From: Neorhizobium petrolearium
GTDB taxonomy: Bacteria; Pseudomonadota; Alphaproteobacteria; Rhizobiales; Rhizobiaceae
Assembly: GCF_017873175.1 (NCBI RefSeq)
Contig: NZ_JAGGJW010000018.1
Span: 62,001 to 126,000, forward strand
Length of the DNA: 64,000 bases
Direction of reading: 5' to 3'
Shown here: positions 36,729-45,966 of the stretch, piece by piece
How the letters are laid out: every line of letters begins with the position of its first letter
Numbering within the stretch: the stretch's first letter is position 1
Made by a program: the position numbers and the translations under genes
Notes under the pieces: generated by a model
What the model was told of the DNA's origin: nothing
The model's input: the letters and a program-made list of their open reading frames with translations, nothing else
Databases searched by the model: none

Positions 36729-37538
36729 ATGACCATATTGATCACCGGAGCCACCGGGCTCGTTGGCAAACGACTTCTTCCCCGGCTGGTGGAGGCGGGC
36801 TTTGCCTGCCGTGTCTTGTTCCGGGCGGGCAAAACCTGCCCTGAGGGTGTAGAGGCCGCGACGGGCGACATTCTCGACCCTTCAACCCTCCCCAACGCCG
36901 TCCGCAGCGTTTCCGCCATTGTGCACCTGGCCGCCGTCTTTCGTACCCAGGACACCGATCTCATCTGGAAAAGCAACCTCGATGGGACGCGCAACCTGAT
37001 TGCCGCTGCAAAGGCTCACGCTCCCGACGCCCGGTTCATCATGTCGAGCACCAGCCATGTCTACAACAACGACAATCCGCATCCGGGACGAGAAGACGAC
37101 CCGGTCGATCCACAGCACGCCTATCCGGCGAGCAAGGTGGCCGCAGAGAAGGAACTGCGCGAAAGCGGTTTGAAGTGGTCCATCGTCCGGTTTCCATTCG
37201 TGTATGGCGACGGCGACGGACATCTCGAATCTCTTCCCAAATACGTCGGCACCTGGCATCCTGCGCAACGAATGAGCACGATTCACCATCGCGACATCGC
37301 CAAGGCGATCAAGCTTGCGCTGGACGGTGCGTTTGATCGGCGCGTCGTGAACGTTGCGGACGAGGCGCCCTCCTCCATCTACGAGCTCGCGGGCCTGCTG
37401 GGTAACCGGTTGGAATCAATGTCCGAGCCTCTACCAAATCCGTGGTACTTGCACGTAGACAGTTCTCTTGCCCGTAGCCTGGGTTTTCGACCCAGCGTGA
37501 GGACTGTGTATTTCGCGCAGCAAGAGGGCATCCTGTGA
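36729..37538 (+). CDS. NAD(P)-dependent epimerase/dehydratase family protein
   Basis: A 269-residue extended-SDR protein starting at the ATG at 36729, four bases after the marR stop and with AAAGGA upstream. TGATGLVGKRL is the GxxGxxG cofactor motif; MSSTSHVY and YPASK supply the Ser and the Tyr/Lys pair. The shortened C-terminal domain (residues 190-269) fits the NAD-dependent epimerase/dehydratase or NmrA-like reductase groups. The substrate is not known. Control by MarR is inferred from the operon. Confidence 0.9.
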   Translation: MTILITGATGLVGKRLLPRLVEAGFACRVLFRAGKTCPEGVEAATGDILDPSTLPNAVRSVSAIVHLAAVFRTQDTDLIWKSNLDGTRNLIAAAKAHAPDARFIMSSTSHVYNNDNPHPGREDDPVDPQHAYPASKVAAEKELRESGLKWSIVRFPFVYGDGDGHLESLPKYVGTWHPAQRMSTIHHRDIAKAIKLALDGAFDRRVVNVADEAPSSIYELAGLLGNRLESMSEPLPNPWYLHVDSSLARSLGFRPSVRTVYFAQQEGIL

Positions 37539-37809
37539 CAAGTATCGCAGGACCGCGTCCCAAGCCCGAGCCGATCATTTCCGCCGTCGGCGGTGTTTGG
37601 TCTGGCTCCGCGATGGATGTAATGGGACCCCAGACCTTATCAATCGGTCGTCTGCCACCCCTCTGGCACCAGCCTACGTCCTAGGTTACGCAGCCGCGGG
37701 AGAGATGGTGGCCGGCTGCGGCCGCCTTGCCCATTTCCTTCGATGTCGCCGCGATCAAAGCATCGGCCTCGTCGCAGCGATCAGGGATACGTAGGTGGTG
37801 CAGCGCCTT

Positions 37810-38658
37810 TTAGGCCCCCTGTTCCATAGCTTCGAGCGATTTTGCGGGCAGCGGGACGCGCTCTAGCAGCGGATGCACCTTGTTCAAGAACTCAGGGCTT
37901 CCACATGCGAAACGAAGCTTCGATGACAGGTCGATCCCATCCCAATCGATCGTGTGCGAGATACCGAGATTGTCCAGGATCGGCAGTGCTGCCATCACAT
38001 CCCAGGTCGAATCCCCAAGCGACAGATAGCCATCCGTTTCGCCCATCGCCACTTCGACCAGCGAAATCGTGGCCGCCCCTCCGACGCGGAAGCTGATGCC
38101 AAGGTCGTCCGAGATGAAGCGTATGACTTCAAGCCGGTCAGCCGTCGATACCGAGGGATGGAAGCTCAACCCGATCGAGGCTCGCGACAAGTCGAGGGCG
38201 GGAAGCGGCTTGACCGGTTTGTCGTTGAGCCGTATCGGCACCGTCTTGCCGCCGACGAGGGTCAGGCCCCGTGCGGGCGCATGGATCACTCCGAATACCG
38301 GCCGACGGCTTTCGTAAAGACCGACGGAAACCGCCCAGTTCTGGCCGCCCCGGACGAAGTTGAATGTCCCGTCGATTGGATCGATAACCCAGATACGACC
38401 GGAGGTTCCGGGGATTTCTCCGCCCTCCTCACCGAAGATGCCGTCATCGGGAAAGGCTTCCTGCAGTCTGGCGATCAGCAGTTCCTCGACCTGCTTGTCG
38501 GCCTCGGTCACAAGATCGAGGTGACCTTTTTTCTCGACTGGAAGGCTCGCCAGCGATTGAAAGTAGGTCAGGGCCAGCTTTCCGGCCTCCCTTGCGATGT
38601 CCTCGACGACAGCCTTGACCGCGCAAGCGGCCGAGGCCGAGTTATGCATGTCAGCCAC
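37810..38658 (-). CDS. Inositol monophosphatase family protein
   Basis: A 282-residue protein with the full magnesium-dependent phosphatase signature: GEEGGEIPG (metal-binding Glu), WVIDPIDGTFNFVRG (Asp-Pro-Ile-Asp-Gly-Thr) and GDSTWDVMAALPI. The start is GTG at 38658, overlapping the phosphodiesterase gene by 8 nt; an ATG at 38649 is an alternative. The family hydrolyses inositol phosphates, and some members use PAP, FBP or histidinol phosphate. Its place at the end of a transport and phosphodiesterase operon makes an inositol-phosphate-like substrate the leading idea, by inference. Confidence 0.93.
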   Translation of the reverse strand: MADMHNSASAACAVKAVVEDIAREAGKLALTYFQSLASLPVEKKGHLDLVTEADKQVEELLIARLQEAFPDDGIFGEEGGEIPGTSGRIWVIDPIDGTFNFVRGGQNWAVSVGLYESRRPVFGVIHAPARGLTLVGGKTVPIRLNDKPVKPLPALDLSRASIGLSFHPSVSTADRLEVIRFISDDLGISFRVGGAATISLVEVAMGETDGYLSLGDSTWDVMAALPILDNLGISHTIDWDGIDLSSKLRFACGSPEFLNKVHPLLERVPLPAKSLEAMEQGA

Positions 38659-39454
38659 GGGCTCTATCCCTGAGCCTCGTCACTTGCGCCACGTCGTCGC
38701 CGAGAAGCTGGTCCAGCTGGCCCTCGCGAACCCATTGCACGACCTGGGCTTCGATATCGGTGCCGTATTGCATGAGCTTCTCGTGATACTGGGCCGGCAG
38801 GTAGGTGAATACGGCGAAACCATCCTCATGAAGCTGGTGTGCCTCGCCGCTGGCGAAGTGGTAGACCTCGATGTTCATCGCATCGAGATTCGCCTGCCGA
38901 GCAATGGCGGCGGGGTCGATCAGTCGGGAGTGCATCAGGCCAACGGTTGGCACTTCAGGGATCGCTTCCTTCACCGCCTTCAACTGAACGTAGTCGAACG
39001 AGGAAAACTGCAGAAGGTCGGCGCAGCCCAATTCATCGATAAGTGCCCTCAGCTTCGGGAAGAAGACGTCATTGCGGTCGTAGATCTTCAGCTCGAGCTG
39101 ATAGATGATGCCCAGCTCGCGGGCGAGCTGCAGCGCATCCCTGAGAAGCGGCACCCGTTCTCCGGCGAATTCCTCGCTGAACCAACTCCCGGCATCAAGC
39201 CTGGATATCTCCGAATAGGTCATCTTTTGCACGATACCGTGACCGTTGGTGGTCCGGTCGACGGTCTTGTCGTGCATCAGCACCAGTTCACCATCGCTCG
39301 TGATGCTGAGATCGGTCTCGCACGTGACGAGGCGGCCGGCGTATTCGAAAGCCTTTCGAAACGCGGCGAGCGTGTTTTCCGGAGCGCCTGCGCTATGACC
39401 GCGATGGCCGCCAAGGCGCATCGTCTCGATGGTCATTCTAAGCGGATTCATCAT
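38651..39454 (-). CDS. Glycerophosphodiester phosphodiesterase
   Basis: A 267-residue GDPD. GHRGHSAGAPENTLAAF holds the catalytic His and Glu-Asn, ETDLSITSDGELVLMHD the metal-binding Glu/Asp and second His, and QLELKIY a further metal ligand. No signal peptide is evident, so it acts on imported substrate in the cytoplasm. It hydrolyses glycerophosphodiesters to a glycerol phosphate and an alcohol, or alternatively to glycerol and a phosphorylated alcohol. It follows the permease gene by 12 bp and overlaps the phosphatase gene by 8 bp. Confidence 0.94.
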   Translation of the reverse strand: MMNPLRMTIETMRLGGHRGHSAGAPENTLAAFRKAFEYAGRLVTCETDLSITSDGELVLMHDKTVDRTTNGHGIVQKMTYSEISRLDAGSWFSEEFAGERVPLLRDALQLARELGIIYQLELKIYDRNDVFFPKLRALIDELGCADLLQFSSFDYVQLKAVKEAIPEVPTVGLMHSRLIDPAAIARQANLDAMNIEVYHFASGEAHQLHEDGFAVFTYLPAQYHEKLMQYGTDIEAQVVQWVREGQLDQLLGDDVAQVTRLRDRARG

Positions 39455-39466
39455 ATTTTCCTTTCG

Positions 39467-40333
39467 TTAGCGGAGCCGCGCATCGAGACGATCGCGCAGG
39501 TAGTCGCCGAGCAGACTGATGGAGAGGGTCGTGAGGACGATGACGGCGCCGGGGAAAGCTGCGAGCCACCAGGTGATCGCCAGATAATTCCGGCCGTCGG
39601 CCACCATCAGTCCCAGGCTCGTTTCCGGCGGCTGGATGCCGAGCCCAAGGAAACTCAAGCCGCTTTCCAGCAGGATGATTTCAGGGAAGTTCACGGTGAA
39701 CTGCACGATGAGCGGGCCGGCGATGTTCGGCAGCATGTGACGGAAGTAAATGCGCATCGACGGGACGCCGACAATGCGAGCCGCTTCCGCATAGCCCTCT
39801 TCCTTGGCGCTGATGACCAGGCCGCGGGTCAATCGCGCATAACGTTCCCAGCTCGCGAAACCGACGAGAAAGACAAACAGCAGCGGGCTGGTCCCGAACA
39901 GGGCGAGCACGCTGAGGGCGACGATGATGAAAGGCACCGCCGCCATCGCATCGGCGAAGCCCATGATGGCGTTGTCGACCCAGCCGCCGAAATGGGCGGA
40001 GAGCAGGCCGAGGCTTATTCCGATCAACGCGCAGATCACCGATCCCACCAGCGCGATCATCAAGGTCGTCTGGGTGGCGACCAGCAGATTGCTGACGACA
40101 TCCCGCCCCAGATAGTCGGTCCCAAGCAGATGCGCAGCAGATATGAATGGGCGCGCGAACCGTGCCAGAGGATCCTGATGCGCATAGTCGTAAGGTGCCG
40201 ACCAGTGGGCCGTAATGCCGATGATCACCGCGATGGCGATCCATGCGCAGCACAGGGCGATACTGGCCGGCATGCGGTGGAAAGGCGCCCACACCGTGCT
40301 CCTGAACGAGCGGGATGATGTCGCAACCGCCAT
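39467..40333 (-). CDS. ABC transporter permease (DppC/OppC family)
   Basis: A 288-residue membrane protein of the PepT-type importer family. Hydrophobic spans start near residue 24 (ASIALCCAWIAIAVIIGI) and continue through TTLMIALVGSVICALIGISLGLLSA. LLGTDYLGRDV is the conserved DppC/OppC N-terminal motif, and EAARIVGVPSMRIYFRHMLPN is the EAA loop that contacts the ATPase. It follows the DppB-type gene by one base. It forms the second half of the channel. Confidence 0.95.
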   Translation of the reverse strand: MAVATSSRSFRSTVWAPFHRMPASIALCCAWIAIAVIIGITAHWSAPYDYAHQDPLARFARPFISAAHLLGTDYLGRDVVSNLLVATQTTLMIALVGSVICALIGISLGLLSAHFGGWVDNAIMGFADAMAAVPFIIVALSVLALFGTSPLLFVFLVGFASWERYARLTRGLVISAKEEGYAEAARIVGVPSMRIYFRHMLPNIAGPLIVQFTVNFPEIILLESGLSFLGLGIQPPETSLGLMVADGRNYLAITWWLAAFPGAVIVLTTLSISLLGDYLRDRLDARLR

Positions 40334-40334
40334 G

Positions 40335-41252
40335 TCAATGCTTCCTGATTTTCGGATTGAGGACTGCGTAAAGGACGTCGACGATCAGATTGATGGCAAC
40401 CATGAAGACTGTGAACAGCACGATCATCGCTTGTACCACGGGCAGGTCGCCGGTGTTCGTCGCATTCACGAAACCACTGCCGAGGCCGGGCCAGGCGAAC
40501 ACGGGCTCGATGAGCGCAGAACCGCCGAGCAGGCCACCGGCAACGAAGCCGAGCGTGGTCACCATCGGGATCGCCGCGTTCGGAAGCGCGTGACGGAAAA
40601 TGATCTCCCAGCGCGGAATGCCGTCGGCGCGGGCGGCTGCGATATAGGGCTGGCCCAGCACGTCGATCAGGGTCGAGCGCATGAAGCGCGCCAACGCAGC
40701 TGCATTGAATAGGGCGAAAGTCGCGACGGGCAGGATTGCATGGTTCCAGGTCGAACTGCCGGAACTCGGTAGCACCCGAAGCCAGACGGCGAAGACGAAG
40801 ATGAAGGTCAGGCCGAGCAGGAAGTTGGGAACGCTGTAGCCCAGCACGGCGCCGGCCATGACGCCTTTGTCGAGCGCGGACTCTCGGCGCATCGCCGCAA
40901 GGATTCCGGCAGGTATGCCGATCAGCATGCTGACGATGAAGGCCGACACCGTTACGATCAGGGTTTTCGGAATACGCTCGCCGACGACCGTGAAAACCTC
41001 GCGGCCGTCCGCGAACGAGACCCCGAAATCGCCACGAAGGACGTTGGCGACATAGTACAGGTATTGTTCGGGGATCGACCGATCCAGGCCCCATTTGGCG
41101 TTGAAGGCAGCCAGGGCTTCGGGACCCGCATTGTCGGACAGCATCTGCTGGGCAGGATCTCCGCTCAGGCGCAGAACGATGAAGACCAGCGTGACGGTGA
41201 ACACGAGCACCGCAATCGCTCGAACCAGGCGAACCAGGATAAAGGCCGTCAC
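40335..41252 (-). CDS. ABC transporter permease (DppB/OppB family)
   Basis: A 305-residue permease starting at a GTG that overlaps the upstream ATPase stop (GTGA). The longer open frame to 41345 would bury the ATPase C-terminus, so it is rejected. FILVRLVRAIAVLVFTVTLVFIVLRLSGDP is the usual first membrane span plus DppB motif. YIAAARADGIPRWEIIFRHALPNA is the EAA loop. Several further spans follow. It pairs with the DppC-type protein. Confidence 0.95.
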   Translation of the reverse strand: MTAFILVRLVRAIAVLVFTVTLVFIVLRLSGDPAQQMLSDNAGPEALAAFNAKWGLDRSIPEQYLYYVANVLRGDFGVSFADGREVFTVVGERIPKTLIVTVSAFIVSMLIGIPAGILAAMRRESALDKGVMAGAVLGYSVPNFLLGLTFIFVFAVWLRVLPSSGSSTWNHAILPVATFALFNAAALARFMRSTLIDVLGQPYIAAARADGIPRWEIIFRHALPNAAIPMVTTLGFVAGGLLGGSALIEPVFAWPGLGSGFVNATNTGDLPVVQAMIVLFTVFMVAINLIVDVLYAVLNPKIRKH

Positions 41253-42298
41253 AGTGCCATCTCCTCCCGTGATGCCGTCCCCCTCTCCGTCACCATGCCG
41301 ATTTGCGGTACTATCGATCGCGGGAATTCCTCGGCGCGATGACATGCAGCATGCTGGCTGGCGCCATGTGCTGGAATTGGACGGAGTTCGGGTGTTTCAA
41401 CAGCGCACCTGTCGGTCGCGAAGGGACAGCGCGACCGGAAAGAGCAGCCCTGCGATACCATCGAAGCGTCGAGTTCCCCCTTGATGGGCGGCTCGATATT
41501 GCGAACTGTCGAATCCATGGTCGGTACCGAGGCGAGGAGAGCCCGCGTATAGGGATGGCGTGGCCATTCGTAGACGGATCTGATGTCGCCGGTCTCGACG
41601 ACGCGGCCGAGATACATGACGGCGATGCGGTCGACGAGATGACGAACAATGCGCAGGTCGTGGGTGATGAAGACATAGGCAAGATCGAGCTCCTGCCAGA
41701 GCGATCGTAGAAGCGCGACGACCTGGGCCTGAACCGATACGTCGAGAGCGGACACCGCCTCATCGAAGACGACCAGTCTCGGGTCAAGGACCAGAGCTCG
41801 GGCAATCACGACACGCTGTCGCTGGCCACCCGACATCTGGTGGGGGTAACGGGTCATCATCGCGCTCGACAGGCCGACGCGCTCAAGCATTGCGGCGACA
41901 TGTTCGTAAGCGCCCGACCGGCCAGCGATACGATGGACCAGAAGTCCTTCCGCGACCTGCTGTCCGATGGTCATCTGCGGGTTGAGAGCGGAGAGCGGGT
42001 TCTGTTGCACCAGGGAGGTGCGAACCCGAAACTCTTTCCAGTCCCGCGCGCGGCGCTGCTTGTGGTTGATGCCTTCAAACCACACATCGCCCTGCGTGGG
42101 CTCCGTCAATCCGAGCAGAAGCCGGCCGAGTGTCGACTTACCGCTTCCGGATTCGCCAACGACGCCGATGCGTTCACGAACTGCAAGTTCAAAGCCGATA
42201 GAGTTCACCGCGAGCTGGGTGGTCGGCCGTGCGAAGAGCCCGGTCTTGTGGCGGAATGCCTTGGTCAGGCCGCTGGCTTGAAGAAGAGGAGTGCTCAT
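41249..42298 (-). CDS. ABC transporter ATP-binding protein (DppF/OppF family)
   Basis: A 349-residue ATPase from the ATG at 42298, which overlaps the preceding ATPase stop (ATGA). Walker A GESGSGKST, Q-loop QQNP, signature MSGGQRQRV, Walker B LVVFDEAVSALD and the H-loop ITHD are all present. The C-terminal oligopeptide-type domain has a CSFRSRCPFATDRC cluster, which in this family may bind an Fe-S cluster or be structural. It works with the DppD-type ATPase. Confidence 0.96.
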   Translation of the reverse strand: MSTPLLQASGLTKAFRHKTGLFARPTTQLAVNSIGFELAVRERIGVVGESGSGKSTLGRLLLGLTEPTQGDVWFEGINHKQRRARDWKEFRVRTSLVQQNPLSALNPQMTIGQQVAEGLLVHRIAGRSGAYEHVAAMLERVGLSSAMMTRYPHQMSGGQRQRVVIARALVLDPRLVVFDEAVSALDVSVQAQVVALLRSLWQELDLAYVFITHDLRIVRHLVDRIAVMYLGRVVETGDIRSVYEWPRHPYTRALLASVPTMDSTVRNIEPPIKGELDASMVSQGCSFRSRCPFATDRCAVETPELRPIPAHGASQHAACHRAEEFPRSIVPQIGMVTERGTASREEMAL

Positions 42299-43242
42299 GC
42301 CGCCACCGGATGGTAACAGGAGACCTCGTGGGCAAAGCCGATATTGGCGGGCGCCGGGAAGCGGGCGGAGCATTCGCCGCTCGCACGCAAACAGCGCGGG
42401 TGAAAATGGCATCCTTCCGGAAGGCTGTCGAGAAGCGGGACGGAGCCAGGGATCGGAACCGGCGGTGCGAGGTCATCTGGATCGATGCTCAGCATGCAGT
42501 CGATTAGCGCGCGTGCATAAGGGTGCGACGGTCGCTCAAGCAGTTCGGCGACGGATGCGGTCTCGACGATCTTGCCGCAATACATCACGGCCGCCCTGTC
42601 GGCGAGGCGGGCGATGACACCGAGATCGTGTGATACGATCATCAGGGACATACCGGTTTCCGCCTTCAATTCTTCCAGCAGATGCAGGATCTGGGCCTGC
42701 ATGGTAACGTCGAGCGCCGTTGTCGGCTCATCGGCAATCAGCAACTGGGGCTTGGCTGCAAGCGCGTGGGCAATCATGACGCGCTGGTTCATGCCGCCGG
42801 AGAACTGGTGCGGATAGGCGCGCAGCCGGCTCCTGGCGCGGTCGATGCCGACGCGCTCCAGAAGTCGCATAGCCTCCATCCGGGCATCACTGCCCTTCAG
42901 GCCCTGGTGCCGGTAGAGTGCCGATTCCAGATAATAGCCGATTGTATGGACGGGATTGAGGCTGCTGGTGGGGTCCTGAAAGATCATCGCGATTTTCGGT
43001 ACAGCCGGCTTGCGGGTGCTCGGGCCACCGGGTTCGAAGGTCACGCTGCCGCCGCTACGTACGATGCCGCGCGGAAGCATATTGGCCACCGCATAGCAGG
43101 TCACGCTCTTGCCGCAGCCGGATTCGCCGACGAGACCGAGCGTCTGGCCTGCCTCCAGTGAGAAGTTGATGCCGTCGAGGATTTTTATGTTCCGCGCCGG
43201 GACCTCGACGACGAGGTCGCGAACGGTCAAGAGTTTGGACAT
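42295..43242 (-). CDS. ABC transporter ATP-binding protein (DppD/OppD family)
   Basis: A 315-residue ATPase starting at MSKLLTV (ATG 43242, TGGAG upstream). GESGCGKSV (Walker A), FQDPTSSLNP (Q-loop region), FSGGMNQRV (signature), LLIADEPTTALD (Walker B) and VSHD (H-loop) are intact. The C-terminal CHFHPRCLRASGEC motif is typical of OppD/DppD proteins. It lies 57 bp after the solute-binding protein gene. Confidence 0.96.
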   Translation of the reverse strand: MSKLLTVRDLVVEVPARNIKILDGINFSLEAGQTLGLVGESGCGKSVTCYAVANMLPRGIVRSGGSVTFEPGGPSTRKPAVPKIAMIFQDPTSSLNPVHTIGYYLESALYRHQGLKGSDARMEAMRLLERVGIDRARSRLRAYPHQFSGGMNQRVMIAHALAAKPQLLIADEPTTALDVTMQAQILHLLEELKAETGMSLMIVSHDLGVIARLADRAAVMYCGKIVETASVAELLERPSHPYARALIDCMLSIDPDDLAPPVPIPGSVPLLDSLPEGCHFHPRCLRASGECSARFPAPANIGFAHEVSCYHPVAA

Positions 43243-43299
43243 GGCGAATCTCCAGGCGCGGTGCGCACGGATGCGCACCGCCGGTTCGACAGGTTAGGC

Positions 43300-44865
43300 T
43301 CAGCCGAAGGTAAGATTGTTGCGGAATTCCATCATCTCGAAGCTGATCGGCTTCCAGTGAACGTCCTTGCGGACCGCGTAGACATCGAAGGGCTGGTAGA
43401 GGATCACGGCCGGCGCTTCTTCTTCAAAGATGTCGCGGAGGCGGTTGAAGGCGTCGAAACGCTCCTTGCCGTCAGGCATCTGCGATACCTTCGTGCACAG
43501 TTCGTTGAATTCCGCTGGAGCCTTCCAGCCCCACCGCTTCTGAACCTGGCCTTTGGGTCCGAATTCGCAGATCATCGTGGCCCAGGCATCTGTCATCCAC
43601 TGGCCGTTGGACCAGTTGCGCATATAGCTGTCCTGATCCTTCGGTGCTCCGCCCGGTGCATAGACTTTCGGCACCACGGTAACGCCGATCTGCTTCCACA
43701 TCTCGATCATCATCATTAAGGCGGGAATGGCGTTGGCGTAATAGTTGCCCATCGTGTGATAGGTGATCGGCGTGCCGTCGTAGCCGCTTTCCTTTACCAT
43801 GCGCTTGGCTTCCTCGACGTTGTAATCCATGGCGCGGCGGTTCGGATCGAAGGTCTTGCCATAGTTCGGGAAGTTGAAGCCGTGTGGGATCGTCGCCTTG
43901 TTCTTCCAGAGGGATTCGACGATCAACGGACGATTGACCGCAAGCGCCAGTGCGCGACGAAGGGTCTTCGACTGGAAGACGGACTGGTTCATATTGAAGG
44001 TGAACATGTGGAAGTTTTCGACGATATTTCCACGCGTCTCCAGGTCAGGGTAGCTGTTGATCATCGCCATATCGTCCGGCGTCAGCGTCGTAACGATATC
44101 GTATTCGCCGCTGATCAGTCCGGCGACCCGCGTAGCCGGCTCCGCAACGAGCTGGTAGGTGATTTTCGATGCGGTCGGCTTCAGCCCCCAGTAGGCGTCG
44201 TTGGCTTCCACGACGACACGGTCGTTGGCGACGAATTCGACGAACTTATACGGACCCGTGCCGATCGGCTTGTTGCCAAAGGCAACCGTTCCGAGCTTCT
44301 TGTAATATTCCTTGGGAACGATGCGTCCCATCCAGGATGCCACGTAGGATTCGGTCAGAGGGGTGGGAGTCTTGGTGCGCAGTACGACGGTGTACTTGTC
44401 CTCGACAACCGGCTCGTCGAAATCGAGCGAGTAGGAACCGCCGAGCGGGATCGTCTTGATCGCTTCCGGACCCCATAACCGTTCCGAGGAGAAGGTGTAG
44501 GCGACATCGTCTGCCGTCATCTCGATGCCATCGTGGAACATGACCTTCTGGCGCAGCTTGAAACGCACCGACTTGTCATCGATCCGCTCCCAGCTTTCGG
44601 CCAGCGAAGGCATCAGATCAATGCCATTGCCCGGCGCGCCCTTGCCGAAAAAGTCGCGCACGAGGAGCGTGTCGAAAATCTGGTTGACGATGCGAGGGCC
44701 GACATTGCTGATGGCGTTGATCGGCTCCAGCGTAACCGGGATCCCGTTGACGCCGATCTTCAGCGCGCGGCGCTCGGCAGCAAAGGAGAACCTGGCACCC
44801 GCTGTCGAGGCGAGTGCCGCGACGCTTGCGCCGATCATGAACTTTCTACGGTTGGTCTTGAGCAT
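43300..44865 (-). CDS. ABC transporter substrate-binding protein, family 5
   Basis: A 521-residue periplasmic binding protein. The start has AGGAGAG upstream. The N-terminus NRRKFMIGASVAAL is a twin-arginine signal, ending around SFAAE. The cluster-C solute-binding fold is visible in LAESWERIDDKSVRFKLR, VMFHDGIEMTADDVAYTF, GTGPYKFVEF and AVNRPLI. Family members bind peptides, nickel, opines or other molecules, so ligand class cannot be set from sequence. The phosphodiesterase and phosphatase in the same operon point to a glycerophosphodiester. Confidence 0.95.
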   Translation of the reverse strand: MLKTNRRKFMIGASVAALASTAGARFSFAAERRALKIGVNGIPVTLEPINAISNVGPRIVNQIFDTLLVRDFFGKGAPGNGIDLMPSLAESWERIDDKSVRFKLRQKVMFHDGIEMTADDVAYTFSSERLWGPEAIKTIPLGGSYSLDFDEPVVEDKYTVVLRTKTPTPLTESYVASWMGRIVPKEYYKKLGTVAFGNKPIGTGPYKFVEFVANDRVVVEANDAYWGLKPTASKITYQLVAEPATRVAGLISGEYDIVTTLTPDDMAMINSYPDLETRGNIVENFHMFTFNMNQSVFQSKTLRRALALAVNRPLIVESLWKNKATIPHGFNFPNYGKTFDPNRRAMDYNVEEAKRMVKESGYDGTPITYHTMGNYYANAIPALMMMIEMWKQIGVTVVPKVYAPGGAPKDQDSYMRNWSNGQWMTDAWATMICEFGPKGQVQKRWGWKAPAEFNELCTKVSQMPDGKERFDAFNRLRDIFEEEAPAVILYQPFDVYAVRKDVHWKPISFEMMEFRNNLTFG

Positions 44866-44913
44866 CTGCTCTCTCCTGGTTGGAAGATGCTGTTGATGGA
44901 AACTTGGATTTGC

Positions 44914-45705
44914 CTAGTTCGCGATGACGAACTTCTTCCGCAGCTTCTCAGGCGCGGCATCGATGATGGATTTCGTGCCGGAGTCGGTTACGATGACGCC
45001 GACGTCTTCGATCTTCGCGACGACTGAAAGGCTGGATTTTGTGAACTTGGAATGATCCGCCACGACGATCACCCGCCTCGATACCTCGATCATGGCGCGA
45101 GCCACACTCGCGTTCACTGGTGAGACCGTGCAGATCAATCCGCGATCGACATCGATCGACGCGGCATTGAGGATGAGCTTGTCGACATTGAACTGGCGAA
45201 TGAACTGCTCCGCCAACGGTCCTCGGAAGGACCGGTTCGTTTCGGTATATTCGCCTCCGACCGAATAGATGCTCTGCCCGTCGACACGCGTCAGTTCGGC
45301 GACGATGTCGAGACCGTTCGAGATGAACGTGAGTCTGCTTCGTCCGGTTAACTTCTTGGCGACTTCCAGCGCGGTGGTGCCGGCATCGAGGAGCACCGTG
45401 TCGCCATCGACGACCATTCCGGCAACGACCGCAGCGATGGCGGCTTTCTCCGTCTGTTTCCAGACCAGACGCGCGGCATTCGTCGCATCGAGCGCAACCT
45501 GGTTGAGATTGACGGCGCCGCCATGCGTCCTGCGCAGAAGGCCGGCCTCCTCGAGCTCACCCAGGTCGCGGCGAACGGTCGCCACCGAAATATCGAAGCG
45601 CTCCGTCAGAGTACGAATGTCGACGAAGTTCCGTTCACGCAACAGCTCGACAATTTTCGCCTGACGATCTTCCGCTTGAGTCAGCACCGGCTTGCTCCAT
45701 GTCAC
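44914..45705 (-). CDS. DeoR/GlpR-family transcriptional regulator
   Basis: A 263-residue repressor. The helix-turn-helix is RQAKIVELLRERNFVDIRTLTERFDISVATVRRDLGELEEAGLLRRTHGGAV. The C-terminal DeoR sensor domain has LLDAGTT (sugar-phosphate binding loop), FISNGLDIVAEL and VVADHSKF. Family members respond to phosphorylated sugars or polyols such as glycerol-3-phosphate. It is first in the transport operon, 48 bp before the binding-protein gene, and two palindromes lie just upstream of its start codon, which suggests autoregulation and control of the whole operon. Confidence 0.95.
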   Translation of the reverse strand: MTWSKPVLTQAEDRQAKIVELLRERNFVDIRTLTERFDISVATVRRDLGELEEAGLLRRTHGGAVNLNQVALDATNAARLVWKQTEKAAIAAVVAGMVVDGDTVLLDAGTTALEVAKKLTGRSRLTFISNGLDIVAELTRVDGQSIYSVGGEYTETNRSFRGPLAEQFIRQFNVDKLILNAASIDVDRGLICTVSPVNASVARAMIEVSRRVIVVADHSKFTKSSLSVVAKIEDVGVIVTDSGTKSIIDAAPEKLRKKFVIAN

Positions 45706-45716
45706 TGAATTGACGC

Positions 45717-45742
45717 ATATCGCTCATTCATGTGAGCGATAT
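45717..45742. promoter_or_regulatory. Operator-like 10-bp inverted repeat before deoR
   Basis: ATATCGCTCA and TGAGCGATAT are perfect arms around a 6-bp spacer (TTCATG), 12 bp before the deoR start codon. The length and position suit a DeoR-family operator. Confidence 0.68.
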
Positions 45743-45751
45743 CTATCTTCC

Positions 45752-45766
45752 TTGAATGACATTCAA
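45752..45766. promoter_or_regulatory. Second palindrome before deoR (TTGAATG-A-CATTCAA)
   Basis: A perfect 7-bp inverted repeat with a single-base spacer lies 10 bp beyond the first palindrome. It could be a second regulator site or part of the promoter. Confidence 0.4.
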
Positions 45767-45966
45767 ATGACGGAACGGCCGAAATTGAAAGGGCTGATCA
45801 TGGAAAGCTATTCGCGCATGGGGAATGATCGAAAACGATCATTTTTGTTGGATGAGAGCCTTCGCGCGGAATACTGGTCGTTCAAACAACACGAAGATAT
45901 CGGTACGATAAGGCTTGAGAGCAGCGCCAGTCGCAAAAAACTGGAGGAACCAACCTCGGGATCTTG

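Noticed and set aside
37539..37809. Short codon-biased minus-strand stretch after the phosphatase gene
   Set aside because: About 37 codons with no start codon and no recognisable family; could be a remnant but cannot be supported.
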